Part shown: positions 37,553 to 47,192 of the stretch, in pieces
How positions within the stretch are numbered: position 1 is the first letter of the stretch
How the letters are laid out: each line of letters starts with the position of its first letter
Origin: Salinarimonas rosea DSM 21201
GTDB taxonomy: Bacteria; Pseudomonadota; Alphaproteobacteria; Rhizobiales; Beijerinckiaceae
Assembly: GCF_000429045.1 (NCBI RefSeq)
Contig: NZ_KE386841.1
Span: 349,666 to 413,665 of the forward strand
Direction of reading: 5' to 3'
Length of the DNA: 64,000 bases
The notes under the pieces: generated by a model
The model's database searches: none
What the model was told of the DNA's origin: nothing
Seen by the model: the letters and a program-made list of their open reading frames with translations, nothing else
Position numbers and translations under genes: made by a program

Positions 37553-38284
37553 TCAGATCGCCGCCGCGGGATCGCGCGTCTCGCCCTCGTCCGCCGGCAC
37601 CTCCGCCTCGCGGCGGCGCCGGCCGCGCAGGCCGTCGCGGCGCAGGCGGCGGCCGCCGTCGAGGAGGGCGTCGGCGAGGGCGCGGACCGGGGCGAGCATG
37701 CGCTCGGCGTCGCCCATGCGCTCCATCGTGCGCTCGCCGCGCTTCAGCTCGCGGTCGAGGCGCGCCATCGTGCGGGCGAGGTCGACGCTGTCGTCGTCGT
37801 ACCAGGTCTCCATCACGTTGGCGAAGACGAGCACCGCGCCCTGGATGCGCACGGGGCCGAGCGAATCCTCGGTGGGGATGCCGGCCGCCACCAGCATGAA
37901 GCGCTGGGAGTTCAGCGCAACCCGGTTGAGCGCGGCCAGCGTCAGCGGATCGCGGCGCACCGCGAAGTTGATGCGCCGGAGCGCCGTCTTGTAGGGCGTG
38001 AGCGCATCGATCCGGCGCATGTAGACATCGAAGAGCCGCTCGCGGGCGGGCTCGTCGGCGAGCTCCTCGGTCGTACCCTCGAGCACCTCGAGGTCGATCC
38101 TCCGGGCGAAGGCGGCGAGCACCGCGCCCTTGGACGGGAAGGCCTCGCGGAAGCGCGCGAGCGAGATCCCCGCCGTCTCGACGATGTCGCCGATCTCGAT
38201 GTCGTCCCAGGGCCGCTCGGCGGCGAGCGCCATCAGCGCGTCGATGATCGCCTCGCGGTCGGGCTTGTTCGCGGCGTCGGGCAT
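37553..38284 (-). CDS. TetR/AcrR family transcriptional regulator
   Basis: The 243-residue protein has an N-terminal TetR DNA-binding domain (residues ~9-55; IEIGDIVETAGISLARFREAFPSKGAVLAAF). A helical effector domain follows, then a basic Arg-rich tail (from ~205) that is probably disordered. The ATG at 38284 has GAGGAGGAG upstream; the open frame continues further but without similarity. The target is not evident. The RND efflux operon five genes away carries a palindrome over its -10, but other genes intervene. Confidence 0.82.
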   Translation of the reverse strand: MPDAANKPDREAIIDALMALAAERPWDDIEIGDIVETAGISLARFREAFPSKGAVLAAFARRIDLEVLEGTTEELADEPARERLFDVYMRRIDALTPYKTALRRINFAVRRDPLTLAALNRVALNSQRFMLVAAGIPTEDSLGPVRIQGAVLVFANVMETWYDDDSVDLARTMARLDRELKRGERTMERMGDAERMLAPVRALADALLDGGRRLRRDGLRGRRRREAEVPADEGETRDPAAAI

Positions 38285-38372
38285 GTGCTCCTCCTCGGCT
38301 CCGATGGCAAGATAACGCGCGAGCCGCCGCATGGAAGCGTCCCGAAGACGCATGATCTCGTCCGGAGGTCCC

Positions 38373-38651
38373 TCACGCCCCGCGATCGATGCGGATCGTC
38401 TTCGTGCGCGCCGTCTCCCCGCGCACGATCGCCAGCGCCGAGCGGGGCAGGCCGAGCGCTGCGGCGAGGAGCGCGATCACGGCGGCGTTCGCCTTGCCGT
38501 CCTCCGGCGGGGCGGTGACGGCGACGCGCAGCGCGAGACCGCCGTCCGCGTCCCGCTCGGCCGTGATCCGCGCGGCGGACGCCTTCGGGGTCACGCGCAC
38601 GACGAGCCTGTCGCCGACCTCGTCCGCCCAGGGCGCGCGGCGCTTGCCCAT
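38373..38651 (-). CDS. DUF167/UPF0235 family protein (YggU type)
   Basis: The 92-residue protein matches the DUF167 family: LVVRVTPKASAARI near residues 16-29, LRVAVTAPPEDGKANAAVI at 40-58 and the C-terminal GETARTKTIRI. The fold is a small alpha/beta domain of unknown function. It starts one base after the stop of the upstream GNAT gene, so the two are co-transcribed. Confidence 0.88.
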   Translation of the reverse strand: MGKRRAPWADEVGDRLVVRVTPKASAARITAERDADGGLALRVAVTAPPEDGKANAAVIALLAAALGLPRSALAIVRGETARTKTIRIDRGA

Positions 38652-38652
38652 C

Positions 38653-39252
38653 TCAGCCCTCCGGGCGGCGCAGGCGGTAGAGCACGTGCGGGCGCGGCAC
38701 GCGGCCGGGCGCGCGCGCCGGCATCACGAAGTCGCCGGCAGGGTCGCGCGCGAGGCCGAGCCTGCGCATCACCGCGACCGAGCGGACGTTGGCGGGAACC
38801 GTGAAGCTCACGATCTCCGGCAGGCGCAGCCGCTCGAAGGCGAAGCGGACCGCCGCGCCGGCGGCCTCGGTCGCGTAGCCGCGGCCCCAGTACGCGGCGG
38901 CGAGACGCCAGCCGACCTCCATCGCCGGGGCGAAGGGCAGGTCGTCCGGCGCCGGCGCGAGGCCGGTGAAGCCGACGAACGGCGCGCCGCCCATCACCTC
39001 CACCGCCCAGAGCCCGTATCCCCGCGCGGCGATCGCCCGCCGGAAGCGGGCGGCCGCCGCATCGCTGTCGAGCCGTCCGAGCACGCTCGGGAAGTGCTCC
39101 ATCACCCGCGGGTCGGCGTTGAGCGCCGCGAAGGGCGCGAGATCCGCATCGCGCCAGGGTCGCAGCAGGAGGCGCTCGGTCTCGAGCGTGGCGGGGCGAG
39201 TGACCGGCCAGGGATCGGCCGCTGGGGAGGGGGGCGGCGATGGCGTCTGCAC
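38653..39252 (-). CDS. GNAT family N-acetyltransferase (RimJ/RimL-like)
   Basis: The acetyltransferase domain begins LETERLLLRPWRDAD and has the acetyl-CoA loop YWGRGYATEAA near residue 135 and the late NVRSVAVMRRLG motif, as in RimJ/RimL-type enzymes that acetylate amino groups. No ATG precedes the domain; the GTG at 39252, with GAGGGGG 12 bases upstream, gives 199 residues and is the best start available. The N-terminal Pro-rich leader may be an over-extension. It is upstream of the DUF167 gene with a one-base gap. Confidence 0.8.
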   Translation of the reverse strand: MQTPSPPPSPAADPWPVTRPATLETERLLLRPWRDADLAPFAALNADPRVMEHFPSVLGRLDSDAAAARFRRAIAARGYGLWAVEVMGGAPFVGFTGLAPAPDDLPFAPAMEVGWRLAAAYWGRGYATEAAGAAVRFAFERLRLPEIVSFTVPANVRSVAVMRRLGLARDPAGDFVMPARAPGRVPRPHVLYRLRRPEG

Positions 39253-39293
39253 GGATCGTCGTCCCCCTCGGCGGCTCGCCCCGCGCGCCCGCC

Positions 39294-42200
39294 TCACGCA
39301 CGCGCCGTCGTCGTCGGCCCGGTCCTGCCCCGCACGGCGACGTAGATCGCCGGGATGACGAGCACCGTCAACAGGGTCGACGAGATCAGCCCGAACAGCA
39401 GCGAGATCGCGAGACCCTGGAAGATCGGGTCGAACAGGATCACGCCCGCGCCGATCATCGCCGCGACCGCCGTGAGCAGGATCGGCTTGAAGCGCACCGC
39501 GCCCGCCTCGATCAGCACCTCGACGAGCGTCCGCTCGCCCTGCTCGGCGTGGCGGATGAAGTCGATGAGCAGGATCGAGTTGCGCACGATGATGCCCGCG
39601 AGCGCGATGAAGCCGATCATCGAAGTGGCCGAGAACGGCGCCCCGAACAGCCAGTGCCCGAAGACGATGCCGATCAGCGTCAGCGGCACCGGCGTGAGCA
39701 CCACGAGCGGGGCCTTGAACGAGCCGAACTGCGCGACGACGAGGATGTAGATCGCGAGCAGGGCCACCGCGAAGGCCGCGCCCATGTCGCGGAACGTGAC
39801 GTAGGTCACCTCCCACTCCCCGTCCCAGAGGAGCACGGGCGCGCGGTCGTCGAGCGGCTGGCCGGCATAGGCGATGGTGGGCTTCGGCAGATCGCCCCAT
39901 TCCATCGCGTCGAGCCGGTCCTGCACCGCCAGCATGCCGTAGAGCGGGGCCTCGAAGTCGCCGGCGAGCTCGGCCATCACCATCTCGGCCGGGCGGCCGT
40001 TGCGGCGGAAGATCGGGAAGGAGGCGCGCTCGCTCACCACCTCGACCACGTCGCCGAGCTCGACCACGCCCCGGTCGCCCGGGAGCAGGTTGGTGGGGAT
40101 CGGCGTCGTCAGCGACGCCTCGCCCACCTGCCGCTCGGCCTTGGGCCGCGCCAGCACGATCGGGATCGGGGCACGTCCCTCGCCGCGATGCGAGTAGCCG
40201 ACGACCTGCCGGCCCCAGAGGGCGCCGATCGTGTCGAACACGTCGCGCTGCTCGACGCCGTGGAACTCGAGCGCGTCGTCGACGAGCGCGAGGCGCACGC
40301 GCTCGGCGGGCGCGCCGTACGAATCGTCGACGTCGACCACGAAGGGCACCGCCTCGAAGGCCTCGCGCACGCGCGCCGCCACGGCGCGCCGCGTCTCGGC
40401 GTCCGGGCCGTAGATCTCCGCGAGCAGCGTCGCGAGAACGGGCGGGCCGGGCGGCGGCTCGACGACCTTCACCGTCGTGCCTTCGGGCACCGCCACGGCG
40501 GCGAGCCGCTCGCGGATCTCGAGCGCGATCGGGTGGCTGGCGCGATCGCGGTGCTCCTTCGAGGTGAGGTTCACCTGGATCTCGCCCATCTGCGGCTCGG
40601 AGCGGACGTAGGTGTGGCGCACGAGACCGTTGAAGTCGAAGGGCGCCGCGGTCCCGGCATGGGTCTGCATGCCGACGATCTCGTCCATGTCGGCGAGGGC
40701 GTGCGCCAGCGCGGAGAGGACGCGGTTCGTCGCCTCGACGCTCGCGCCCTCGGGCAGGTCGACGACGACCGAGAGCGTCGACTTGTTGTCGAAGGGCAGG
40801 AGCTTCACCGTCACGTCGCGGGTGTAGAACGGCGCGAGCGAGACGATCGTGGCCACGCCGACGAGGACGAGGAAGACGATCGCCCGCGCCCGGCTCGCCA
40901 GCAGAGGCCGCGCCACCGCCGCGTAGCCGCGCCCGAGCGCGCCGCCGTGGTGGGCGCCGTGGCCCGCCTCGTCGGGGGACGCGGCGTGCTCCTTGCCGAG
41001 CTTCACCATCAGCCAGGGCGTGACCATCACCGCGACGAAGAACGAGAAGATCATCGCCGCCGAGGCCACCGCCGGAATCGGGCTCATGTAGGGCCCCATC
41101 AGCCCGGAGACGAACAGCATCGGCAGGAGCGCGGCCACCACGGTGAGGGTCGCGACGATGGTCGGGTTGCCCACCTCGGCCACCGCGTCGATCGCCGCCT
41201 TCGCCTTGGCGCGGCCGTCGCGCATGCCCCAGTGCCGGGCGATGTTCTCGATGACGACGATGGCGTCGTCGACGAGGATGCCGATGGCGAAGATCAGCGC
41301 GAACAGGCTCACCCGGTTGAGCGTGTAGCCCATCAGGTTCGCGGCGAAGAGGGTGAGCAGGATCGTCACCGGGATGACGATCGCAACGACCAGCGCCTCG
41401 CGCAGCCCGATGGCGAGCCCGACGAGCAGGATGATCGAGACGGTGGCGAGGCCGAGGTGGAACAGGAGCTCGTTCGCCTTCTCGTTCGCCGTCTCGCCGT
41501 AGTCGCGGGTGACGCGCACGGCGACGCCGTCGGGGATCAGCGTTCCGTGCAGGCTCTCGACCCGCTCGATCACCGCGTGGGCGATGTCGACGGCGTTGGC
41601 GCCGGGCCGCTTGGCGACCGCGAGCGACACCGCCGGGGCGGCCTCGAGGGCGCCCGCCGCGTCGCGCGCGAGGTCGAAGACGTAGGTCTCCGCGGCGTCG
41701 AAGGCGAAGGCGACGTCGGCGACGTCGCGGACGTAGACCGGGCGCCCGTCGCGGGTGGTGACGAGGAGATTGCCGATCTCGGCGGGGCTCGACAGCGTCT
41801 CGCCGGCGGCGAGCGCGAGCTGGTCCCCGTCGACGCGCACCCGGCCGACGGGGAAGGCCCGGTTCGCGCCCTCGAGCTTCGCGGCGAGCTGCTGGAGCGT
41901 GACGCCCATCGTGGCGAGCCGCGCGGGATCGGGCGCGACGCGGATCTCGACCGGCGCCTCGCCGACGAGATAGGTGAGGCCGACGTCGTCGATCTTCGAG
42001 ACCTCGACGCGCACCTCCCGCGCGATGCGGGTGAGATCGCTCGCCGTGAAGCGGTCGGCAGCCTCCGGCTCGGGCGTGAGCGTGAGCACCACGATCGCGA
42101 CGTCGTCGATCCCGCGCCCGACGATGAGCGGCTCCGGGATCCCGATGGGAATGCGGTCCATGTTGGCGCGCACCTTCTCGTGCACGCGCAGGATCGCGTC

Positions 42201-42536
42201 GTCGGCGTCGGTGCCGACCTCGAACCGGGCCGTGACCATGGCGCCGTCGTCCATCGTCTGCGAGTAGACGTGCTCGACGCCGTCGATCGACTTGACGATG
42301 GTCTCGAGCGGCTCGGTGACGAGCTCGACCGCGTCCTCGGCGCGCAGCCCCGCCGCCTGGAGGTGGATATCCACCATCGGTACGGAGATCTGCGGCTCCT
42401 CCTCGCGCGGCAGCGTGACGAGCGCCACGAGGCCGAGCGCGAGCGACGCGAGCAGCAGGAGCGGCGTCAGGGGGGAGCCGATGAAGGCGCGGGTCAGGCC
42501 GCCCGCGATGCCGAGCTTCTGGGGCGCGTCGCTCAT
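39294..42536 (-). CDS. RND efflux transporter permease
   Basis: The 1080-residue inner-membrane proton antiporter has the twelve-helix RND plan with two large periplasmic loops. TM4 carries the proton-relay pair in IGILVDDAIVVIEN, and the second half has ALAGIIVRNSILLIDF. The sequence resembles the heavy-metal/aliphatic HAE-type subfamily with REEEPQISVPMV at the first helix exit. The ATG at 42536 overlaps the adaptor stop by four bases (ATGA). An insertion rich in His and Ala near residue 520 (GHGAHHGG) is noted. The substrate is unknown, and no outer-membrane channel gene is adjacent. Confidence 0.92.
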   Translation of the reverse strand: MSDAPQKLGIAGGLTRAFIGSPLTPLLLLASLALGLVALVTLPREEEPQISVPMVDIHLQAAGLRAEDAVELVTEPLETIVKSIDGVEHVYSQTMDDGAMVTARFEVGTDADDAILRVHEKVRANMDRIPIGIPEPLIVGRGIDDVAIVVLTLTPEPEAADRFTASDLTRIAREVRVEVSKIDDVGLTYLVGEAPVEIRVAPDPARLATMGVTLQQLAAKLEGANRAFPVGRVRVDGDQLALAAGETLSSPAEIGNLLVTTRDGRPVYVRDVADVAFAFDAAETYVFDLARDAAGALEAAPAVSLAVAKRPGANAVDIAHAVIERVESLHGTLIPDGVAVRVTRDYGETANEKANELLFHLGLATVSIILLVGLAIGLREALVVAIVIPVTILLTLFAANLMGYTLNRVSLFALIFAIGILVDDAIVVIENIARHWGMRDGRAKAKAAIDAVAEVGNPTIVATLTVVAALLPMLFVSGLMGPYMSPIPAVASAAMIFSFFVAVMVTPWLMVKLGKEHAASPDEAGHGAHHGGALGRGYAAVARPLLASRARAIVFLVLVGVATIVSLAPFYTRDVTVKLLPFDNKSTLSVVVDLPEGASVEATNRVLSALAHALADMDEIVGMQTHAGTAAPFDFNGLVRHTYVRSEPQMGEIQVNLTSKEHRDRASHPIALEIRERLAAVAVPEGTTVKVVEPPPGPPVLATLLAEIYGPDAETRRAVAARVREAFEAVPFVVDVDDSYGAPAERVRLALVDDALEFHGVEQRDVFDTIGALWGRQVVGYSHRGEGRAPIPIVLARPKAERQVGEASLTTPIPTNLLPGDRGVVELGDVVEVVSERASFPIFRRNGRPAEMVMAELAGDFEAPLYGMLAVQDRLDAMEWGDLPKPTIAYAGQPLDDRAPVLLWDGEWEVTYVTFRDMGAAFAVALLAIYILVVAQFGSFKAPLVVLTPVPLTLIGIVFGHWLFGAPFSATSMIGFIALAGIIVRNSILLIDFIRHAEQGERTLVEVLIEAGAVRFKPILLTAVAAMIGAGVILFDPIFQGLAISLLFGLISSTLLTVLVIPAIYVAVRGRTGPTTTARA

Positions 42537-43510
42537 TGCACGACCTCGTCGCCGGCGCGCAGGCCGGATACGATCTCGACCGCGCCGTCAGGGAGGCGCT
42601 CGCCGAGGAGGACGACGACCTCGCGCGGCCCGTCGGGCCCGGCGAGGGTGACGAAATCGACGCCGCCGCGGGTCTCGACGGCGGTCGCAGGGAGGGCCAG
42701 CGTCTCCCGGGTGCCGACCGGCACCTCGACGAGCGTGCGCGCGCCGACGAAGAAGCCGCCGATGTCGGCGACCTCGACATCGGCCTGGACGCGGCCGTTC
42801 TCGATCTGCGGGTAGAGCTTGGCGATGACGCCCTCGCGCGCGCCGTCGTCCGCCGCGATCGTGACGGTGGCGCCCTCCTCGAGCAGGTCCGCGTGGCGCT
42901 CGGGCAGCGACAGGCGCAGGAAGAGGCCGCCGCCGGCGATGGTGACGACCGTCTCGCCGGGCATGACGACGGAGCCCGGCGTCGCCGGCGCGGCGACGAC
43001 CCGCCCCGCGATCGGCGCCTCGACGGCGCCCTCCGCGGCCTGCTGGTCCAGCACCGCCCGCTCCGCCTCCGCGGCCGCGAGCTGGTTCTCCACGACGCGC
43101 ACCTGCGTGCCCAGCTGGTCGACGCGCTGCTGCGTGGAGACGCCGCGCGAGACCAGCTCCTCGGCGCGGCCGAGCTCGGTGCGGGCGTTGTCCAGCTCCG
43201 CCTGGAGCGCGCGCAGCCGCGCCTCCAGCGCGTCGCGCTGGAGGGCGATCTTCTCGTCGACGACGAGGCCGATCCTCTCGCCCGCGGCGACGACGTCGCC
43301 CTCCTCGACGCCGCGCTCGACGAGCGTGCCGCCGATCCGCGCCCGCGCCGGCGCCTGCTGGCGCGCCTCGACGGTGCCGTAGACCGCCTTCGTCTCGACG
43401 ACGGTGACCGGCGCGATCGGTGCGGCGAGGGCCGGGGCTGCCGTCATCAGGGCGGCGAGCGCGGCCGCGAGCGCCGCGGCGTGCGGCGCGGGAAGGGGGA
43501 TGCGGAGCAT
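42533..43510 (-). CDS. RND efflux periplasmic adaptor subunit
   Basis: The 325-residue membrane-fusion protein has an N-terminal signal (residues 1-28, cut near ALAAP) and a short first lipoyl half. A coiled coil of Ala/Glu/Arg repeats (about 80-150) is followed by the second lipoyl half (VEAPIAGRVVAAPATPG), barrel and proximal domains. It is first in the operon with the permease and overlaps it by four bases. Its promoter region has a probable repressor operator. Confidence 0.9.
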   Translation of the reverse strand: MLRIPLPAPHAAALAAALAALMTAAPALAAPIAPVTVVETKAVYGTVEARQQAPARARIGGTLVERGVEEGDVVAAGERIGLVVDEKIALQRDALEARLRALQAELDNARTELGRAEELVSRGVSTQQRVDQLGTQVRVVENQLAAAEAERAVLDQQAAEGAVEAPIAGRVVAAPATPGSVVMPGETVVTIAGGGLFLRLSLPERHADLLEEGATVTIAADDGAREGVIAKLYPQIENGRVQADVEVADIGGFFVGARTLVEVPVGTRETLALPATAVETRGGVDFVTLAGPDGPREVVVLLGERLPDGAVEIVSGLRAGDEVVQ

Positions 43511-43533
43511 GGCGGGCCTCGGATCTGTGTAAG

Positions 43534-43572
43534 TTAGGTGTTTCTAATATAAGAGATCGGCTCGGCGTTCAA
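43534..43572 (-). promoter_or_regulatory. Promoter and probable repressor operator of the RND efflux operon
   Basis: On the minus strand a -35 TTGAAC (43567-43572) and -10 TATTAG (43544-43549) are separated by 17 bp. An inverted repeat TTAG-N6-CTAA (43534-43547) overlaps the -10, which would suit a TetR- or MarR-type repressor. This short region is visibly more AT-rich than its surroundings. Confidence 0.55.
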
Positions 43573-43789
43573 GGGCGGCGGGGTCCGTGAGAATGCGCAG
43601 CCGGGCTCCCGTCTCGCGCCGTCCTCGACACGGCGTGTACTTCGCCTGCCGCTTCGTCGACCACGGCGCCGGCCACGGCACGACGCCCGGCGACGCCCGC
43701 CGCGGCGTGCGCGAGCGCGACCTTTCGCCCGCCGCGCGGCTCCGCTAGTCTCGGCGGCTCGCGCACGTGCCTCGGGAGCTGCTACGCGC

Positions 43790-45085
43790 ATGGTCGATAT
43801 CGCCACCCGCGTCTACAATCACACCTGGAAGATCGATCCGATCGTCCGGTCCGTGCTCGACACCGACTTCTACAAGCTCCTGATGGCGCAGACGATCTTC
43901 CGTCGGCATCGGGACGTGCGGGTCACCTTCGGCATCCAGAACCGCACGACCTCCGTGCGCATCGCCGACCTCGTCGACGAGGGCGAGCTGCGCGAGCAGC
44001 TCGATCACGTGCGTTCGCTCTCGCTCACGCGCGGCGAATCCACCTGGCTGCGGGGCAACACCTTCTACGGCGTCAGGCAGATGTTCTCCCCGGACTTCAT
44101 CGCCTGGCTGGAGGGCTTCCGCTTCCCGGACTACCACCTCGAGAAGCACGACGGGCAATACGTCCTGACCTTCGAGGGACCGTGGATCGAGACCACGATG
44201 TGGGAGATCCCGGCGCTCGCCATCCTCAACGAGCTGCGCTCGCGCGGCGTCACGCGCTCGATGGGCAAGTTCGAGCTCCAGGTCCTCTATGCCCGGGCGA
44301 TGACGCGGGTGTGGGAGAAGATCCAGGCGCTGAAGCAATTGCCCAGTCTCTCGGTGGCCGACTTCGGCACCCGCCGGCGCCACGGCTTCCTGTGGCAGGA
44401 CTGGTGCGTGCAGGCGATGACGGAGGGCCTCGGCCCCTCCTTCTCCGGCACCTCGAACTGCCTCATCGCCCTGCGGCGCGAGGTCGAGGCGGTGGGCACG
44501 AACGCCCACGAGCTGCCGATGGTCTATACCGCGCTCGCCGCCGACGACGAGGACGCGATGGCGCGCGCGCCCTACGCGGTGCTCGCCGACTGGATGCAGG
44601 ATTACGGCGGCAACCTGCGCATCATCCTGCCCGACACCTACGGCACGACGCAGTTCCTCGCCCACGCGCCGGACTGGGTCGCGTCCTGGACGGGCATCCG
44701 CATCGACTCGAAGGAGCCGATCGAGGGCGGGGAGGAGGCGATCCGCTGGTGGGAGGCGCGGGGCCAGAACCCGCGCGAGAAGCTCGCCATCTTCTCGGAC
44801 GGGCTCGACATCGAGCCGATCATCCGCATCCACCGGCGCTTCAACGGCCGCATGCGGCTCGGATTCGGCTGGGGGACGCTGCTGACGAACGACTTCCGCG
44901 GCTTCGTCCCCGACGACCGCCTCGACCCGATCTCGATCGTCTGCAAGGTCGTGTCCGTGAACGGGCGCCCGGCGGTGAAGCTCTCCGACAACCCGACGAA
45001 GGCGATCGGCCCCCCCGAGGAGGTGGAGCGCTACAGGCGCGTGTTCCACACCGAGCGGCAGGTGGCGCAGCCGGTGCTCGTCTAG
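43790..45085 (+). CDS. pncB: Nicotinate phosphoribosyltransferase PncB
   Basis: The 431-residue enzyme joins nicotinate to PRPP for NAD salvage. Typical segments are the N-terminal [24 protein letters not shown] near residue 190 with the phosphorylatable-His loop region, GTSNCL, and [11 protein letters not shown] with the C-terminal [11 protein letters not shown] phosphate-binding loop. Length suits bacterial type PncB. It is divergent from the RND operon across 279 bp and precedes the CDP-alcohol transferase gene by 157 bp. Confidence 0.95.
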   Translation: MVDIATRVYNHTWKIDPIVRSVLDTDFYKLLMAQTIFRRHRDVRVTFGIQNRTTSVRIADLVDEGELREQLDHVRSLSLTRGESTWLRGNTFYGVRQMFSPDFIAWLEGFRFPDYHLEKHDGQYVLTFEGPWIETTMWEIPALAILNELRSRGVTRSMGKFELQVLYARAMTRVWEKIQALKQLPSLSVADFGTRRRHGFLWQDWCVQAMTEGLGPSFSGTSNCLIALRREVEAVGTNAHELPMVYTALAADDEDAMARAPYAVLADWMQDYGGNLRIILPDTYGTTQFLAHAPDWVASWTGIRIDSKEPIEGGEEAIRWWEARGQNPREKLAIFSDGLDIEPIIRIHRRFNGRMRLGFGWGTLLTNDFRGFVPDDRLDPISIVCKVVSVNGRPAVKLSDNPTKAIGPPEEVERYRRVFHTERQVAQPVLV

Positions 45086-45242
45086 GCCGACGCGCTCGCC
45101 GACCGCGGCAGCCCCGGCGCACGGCCCGCGCGGCACAGCGTGCCGTGTGCCTCGCGGCGCGGCGCCGCACCAATGCCCTGAACCGGGCGTCACCTCGTTG
45201 CGTAGACGCCTATCGAGTGCGGCGTAGAGGGAGCCAACGGGC

Positions 45243-46199
45243 ATGGACGTCCTGTTCGGACGAGCGGGAGAAGGCGGGCCGGCATCGGCTGCGGCCGGGC
45301 CGGCGGGCGATCCGCTGCCGCGGACGCTGGCGGCGCTCGCCGGCGGTTTCGCGGTGCTGCTCGCGCTCGGCGTCGCCGTCTCGAGCCTCGCCGCGCCCTC
45401 GGCGCCCGCGGTGGCGACGGCGCTCGGGTTCTACGCCGCGATCGCCGGCGTCGTGGCGGCCCGGGTGCGTCCCTATCACCCGCATGCCCGATTCGGCGCG
45501 GCGAACGGCGTCACCCTCGTGCGCGCGGCGATCAACTGCCTGCTCGCGGGCATGCTCGTCGACGTCGAGCGCCTGACCGCCCCGGGGACGCCCCTCGGCC
45601 TCGTCGTGCTCGCGCTCGCGCTGGGGTCGCTCGCGCTCGACGGGTTCGACGGCTTCTTCGCCCGGCGCCTGCGGCTCGAGTCGCGCTTCGGCGCGCGCTT
45701 CGACGTCGAGGTCGACGGGCTCCTGCTGACGCTGCTCTCGATCGCCGCCTGGCGGCTCGACAAGGCGGGAGCCTGGGTTCTCCTGATCGGGGCGACCTAC
45801 TACCTCTTCCTCGCCGCCCGCCGGCTCCTGCCCTGGCTCGAGGGGCCGCTCGCGCCGTCGCTGCGGCGCAAGGCCGTGTGCGTGCTCCAGGGCACGAGCC
45901 TCATCGTGCTGATGCTGCCGATCGTCGAGCCGCCGGTCAGCCAGGCGATCGCGGCGGTGGCGCTGGCGGCGCTGGCCTGGTCCTTCGGCGTCGACGTGCG
46001 CGACCTCTGGCGCGCGCATCGGCTCAGCGGCGCCGGCGCAGGCCGAGCAGGACGAGGCCCGGCAGGCTCCCCGCGAGGCTCGTCAGGCCATACAGGATCG
46101 CGACCGCGAGGGCGTGGGACGCGTCGACGCCCGCCAGCGGGAGCAGAGCCGCCGCCGCGCCCTCGCGAACGCCCCAACCGCCGATCGAGACGGGGATGA
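45243..46199 (+). CDS. CDP-alcohol phosphatidyltransferase family membrane protein
   Basis: The 318-residue frame has about six membrane segments and the family active site D-x2-D-G-x2-A-R-x8-G-x3-D-x3-D: Asp133, Asp136, Gly137, Ala140, Arg141, Gly150, Asp154 and Asp158. Such enzymes transfer a phosphatidyl or phosphoalcohol group from a CDP-linked donor. The last ~58 residues are low-complexity Arg/Gly/Pro. They overlap the 3' end of the opposite UPF0104 gene by 176 bp and are probably not a folded domain. The substrate pair is not predictable. Confidence 0.82.
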   Translation: MDVLFGRAGEGGPASAAAGPAGDPLPRTLAALAGGFAVLLALGVAVSSLAAPSAPAVATALGFYAAIAGVVAARVRPYHPHARFGAANGVTLVRAAINCLLAGMLVDVERLTAPGTPLGLVVLALALGSLALDGFDGFFARRLRLESRFGARFDVEVDGLLLTLLSIAAWRLDKAGAWVLLIGATYYLFLAARRLLPWLEGPLAPSLRRKAVCVLQGTSLIVLMLPIVEPPVSQAIAAVALAALAWSFGVDVRDLWRAHRLSGAGAGRAGRGPAGSPRGSSGHTGSRPRGRGTRRRPPAGAEPPPRPRERPNRRSRRG

Positions 46200-47157
46200 G
46201 CATCGCGGCGAGAACCAGCGGCGCCAGCGCGATCCAGGCCAGTGCCGGCAGGACGATGCCGAGCGCCGCGCCCGCCAGCGCGAAGACGGCGACGTAGCTC
46301 GCCACGATCGACAGCGACAGGGCGATCTGCGGCAGCCAGACGCCGCGCTTCCAGAACACGCGGGCGATGTCCGGCCCGAGGTCGGCGAGGGCCTCCCTCA
46401 GCGCCTTCGGCCCGATCCGGCTCGCGGCGACCACGGCGAGCGCGATCGCCGTCGCCACCGCGAAGGGGATCGCGATCAGGTGGCCGGTCCCGTCGGGCGC
46501 GGCGCGCGCGAGCGCGACGGGTGCGAGCGCGAGGCCCGACGCCGCCACCGCGAAGAACACGACCTGCCCCGCCGCACGCTCCAGCACGATCGAGCGCACC
46601 ACCGGGCGCCAGCGCGGCGACCCGTCGGCGTCCCGGTCGCGGTTGCGCACGGCGCGGATGGCGTCGCCGGCGACGCCGCCGGGGAGGACCTGGTTGAGGA
46701 AGCTCGCGACGTAGTACTCGCGGACCGCCGTCCCCAGCGTGATCGGCACGCCGAGCCGCTTCGCGGTGATGCGCCAGCGTACGCCGGAGAGCGCGATCTG
46801 CGCCTGGACGAGGACGAGCCCCAGCAGCAGCGGACCCGGCGCGGCGCGCCCGAGCGCCGCGAGCGTCTCGCGCCCGTCGACGAGGCCGAACAGCAGTGCC
46901 ATCAGCGCGACGAGCGCGAGCGCCCGCAGGCCGACGCGAAGGCGCTCGTCGCGCAGGAGGCCCGCGACGCGTCCGCCGAGGGAGCCGCCAGCGGGCGCTC
47001 CTCTCACGGGTGCCGGATCGTTCGGCAGGTGCGTCGGGGAATGGTCGGCCATGGGGGAGGGCGTCTCGTCGCGGCTCGGGGATGAGGGTCTGAGAAGAAA
47101 GGCGTCGGGGAATCGTGATTGAACCATGTGTTTCATCGTGCTAGCGACATGAAACAC
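46024..47157 (-). CDS. UPF0104/lysylphosphatidylglycerol synthase TM-region family protein
   Basis: This membrane protein has about eight hydrophobic segments and the family motifs VREYYVASFLNQVLPGGVAGD (broken here by VREYYVASF and NQVLPGG) and PVSIGGWGVREGAA near the end. It is a second member of the family also seen at 26.6 kb. The start is uncertain: the ATG at 47157 (377 residues) has GAGGTG upstream, while the ATG at 47052 (342 residues) fits the family length better but lacks a ribosome site. The pairing with a CDP-alcohol transferase suggests a lipid role. It is divergent from the aminotransferase. Confidence 0.78.
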   Translation of the reverse strand: MFHVASTMKHMVQSRFPDAFLLRPSSPSRDETPSPMADHSPTHLPNDPAPVRGAPAGGSLGGRVAGLLRDERLRVGLRALALVALMALLFGLVDGRETLAALGRAAPGPLLLGLVLVQAQIALSGVRWRITAKRLGVPITLGTAVREYYVASFLNQVLPGGVAGDAIRAVRNRDRDADGSPRWRPVVRSIVLERAAGQVVFFAVAASGLALAPVALARAAPDGTGHLIAIPFAVATAIALAVVAASRIGPKALREALADLGPDIARVFWKRGVWLPQIALSLSIVASYVAVFALAGAALGIVLPALAWIALAPLVLAAMLIPVSIGGWGVREGAAAALLPLAGVDASHALAVAILYGLTSLAGSLPGLVLLGLRRRR

Positions 47158-47192
47158 CTCGATCGGGAGCCGGCGGAGCCGGACCGTTGCAC

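Noticed and set aside
39240..42815. Plus-strand open frame of about 1190 codons opposite the RND permease
   Set aside because: It mirrors the permease reading frame and is dominated by Asp, Arg, His and Glu without any recognisable fold.
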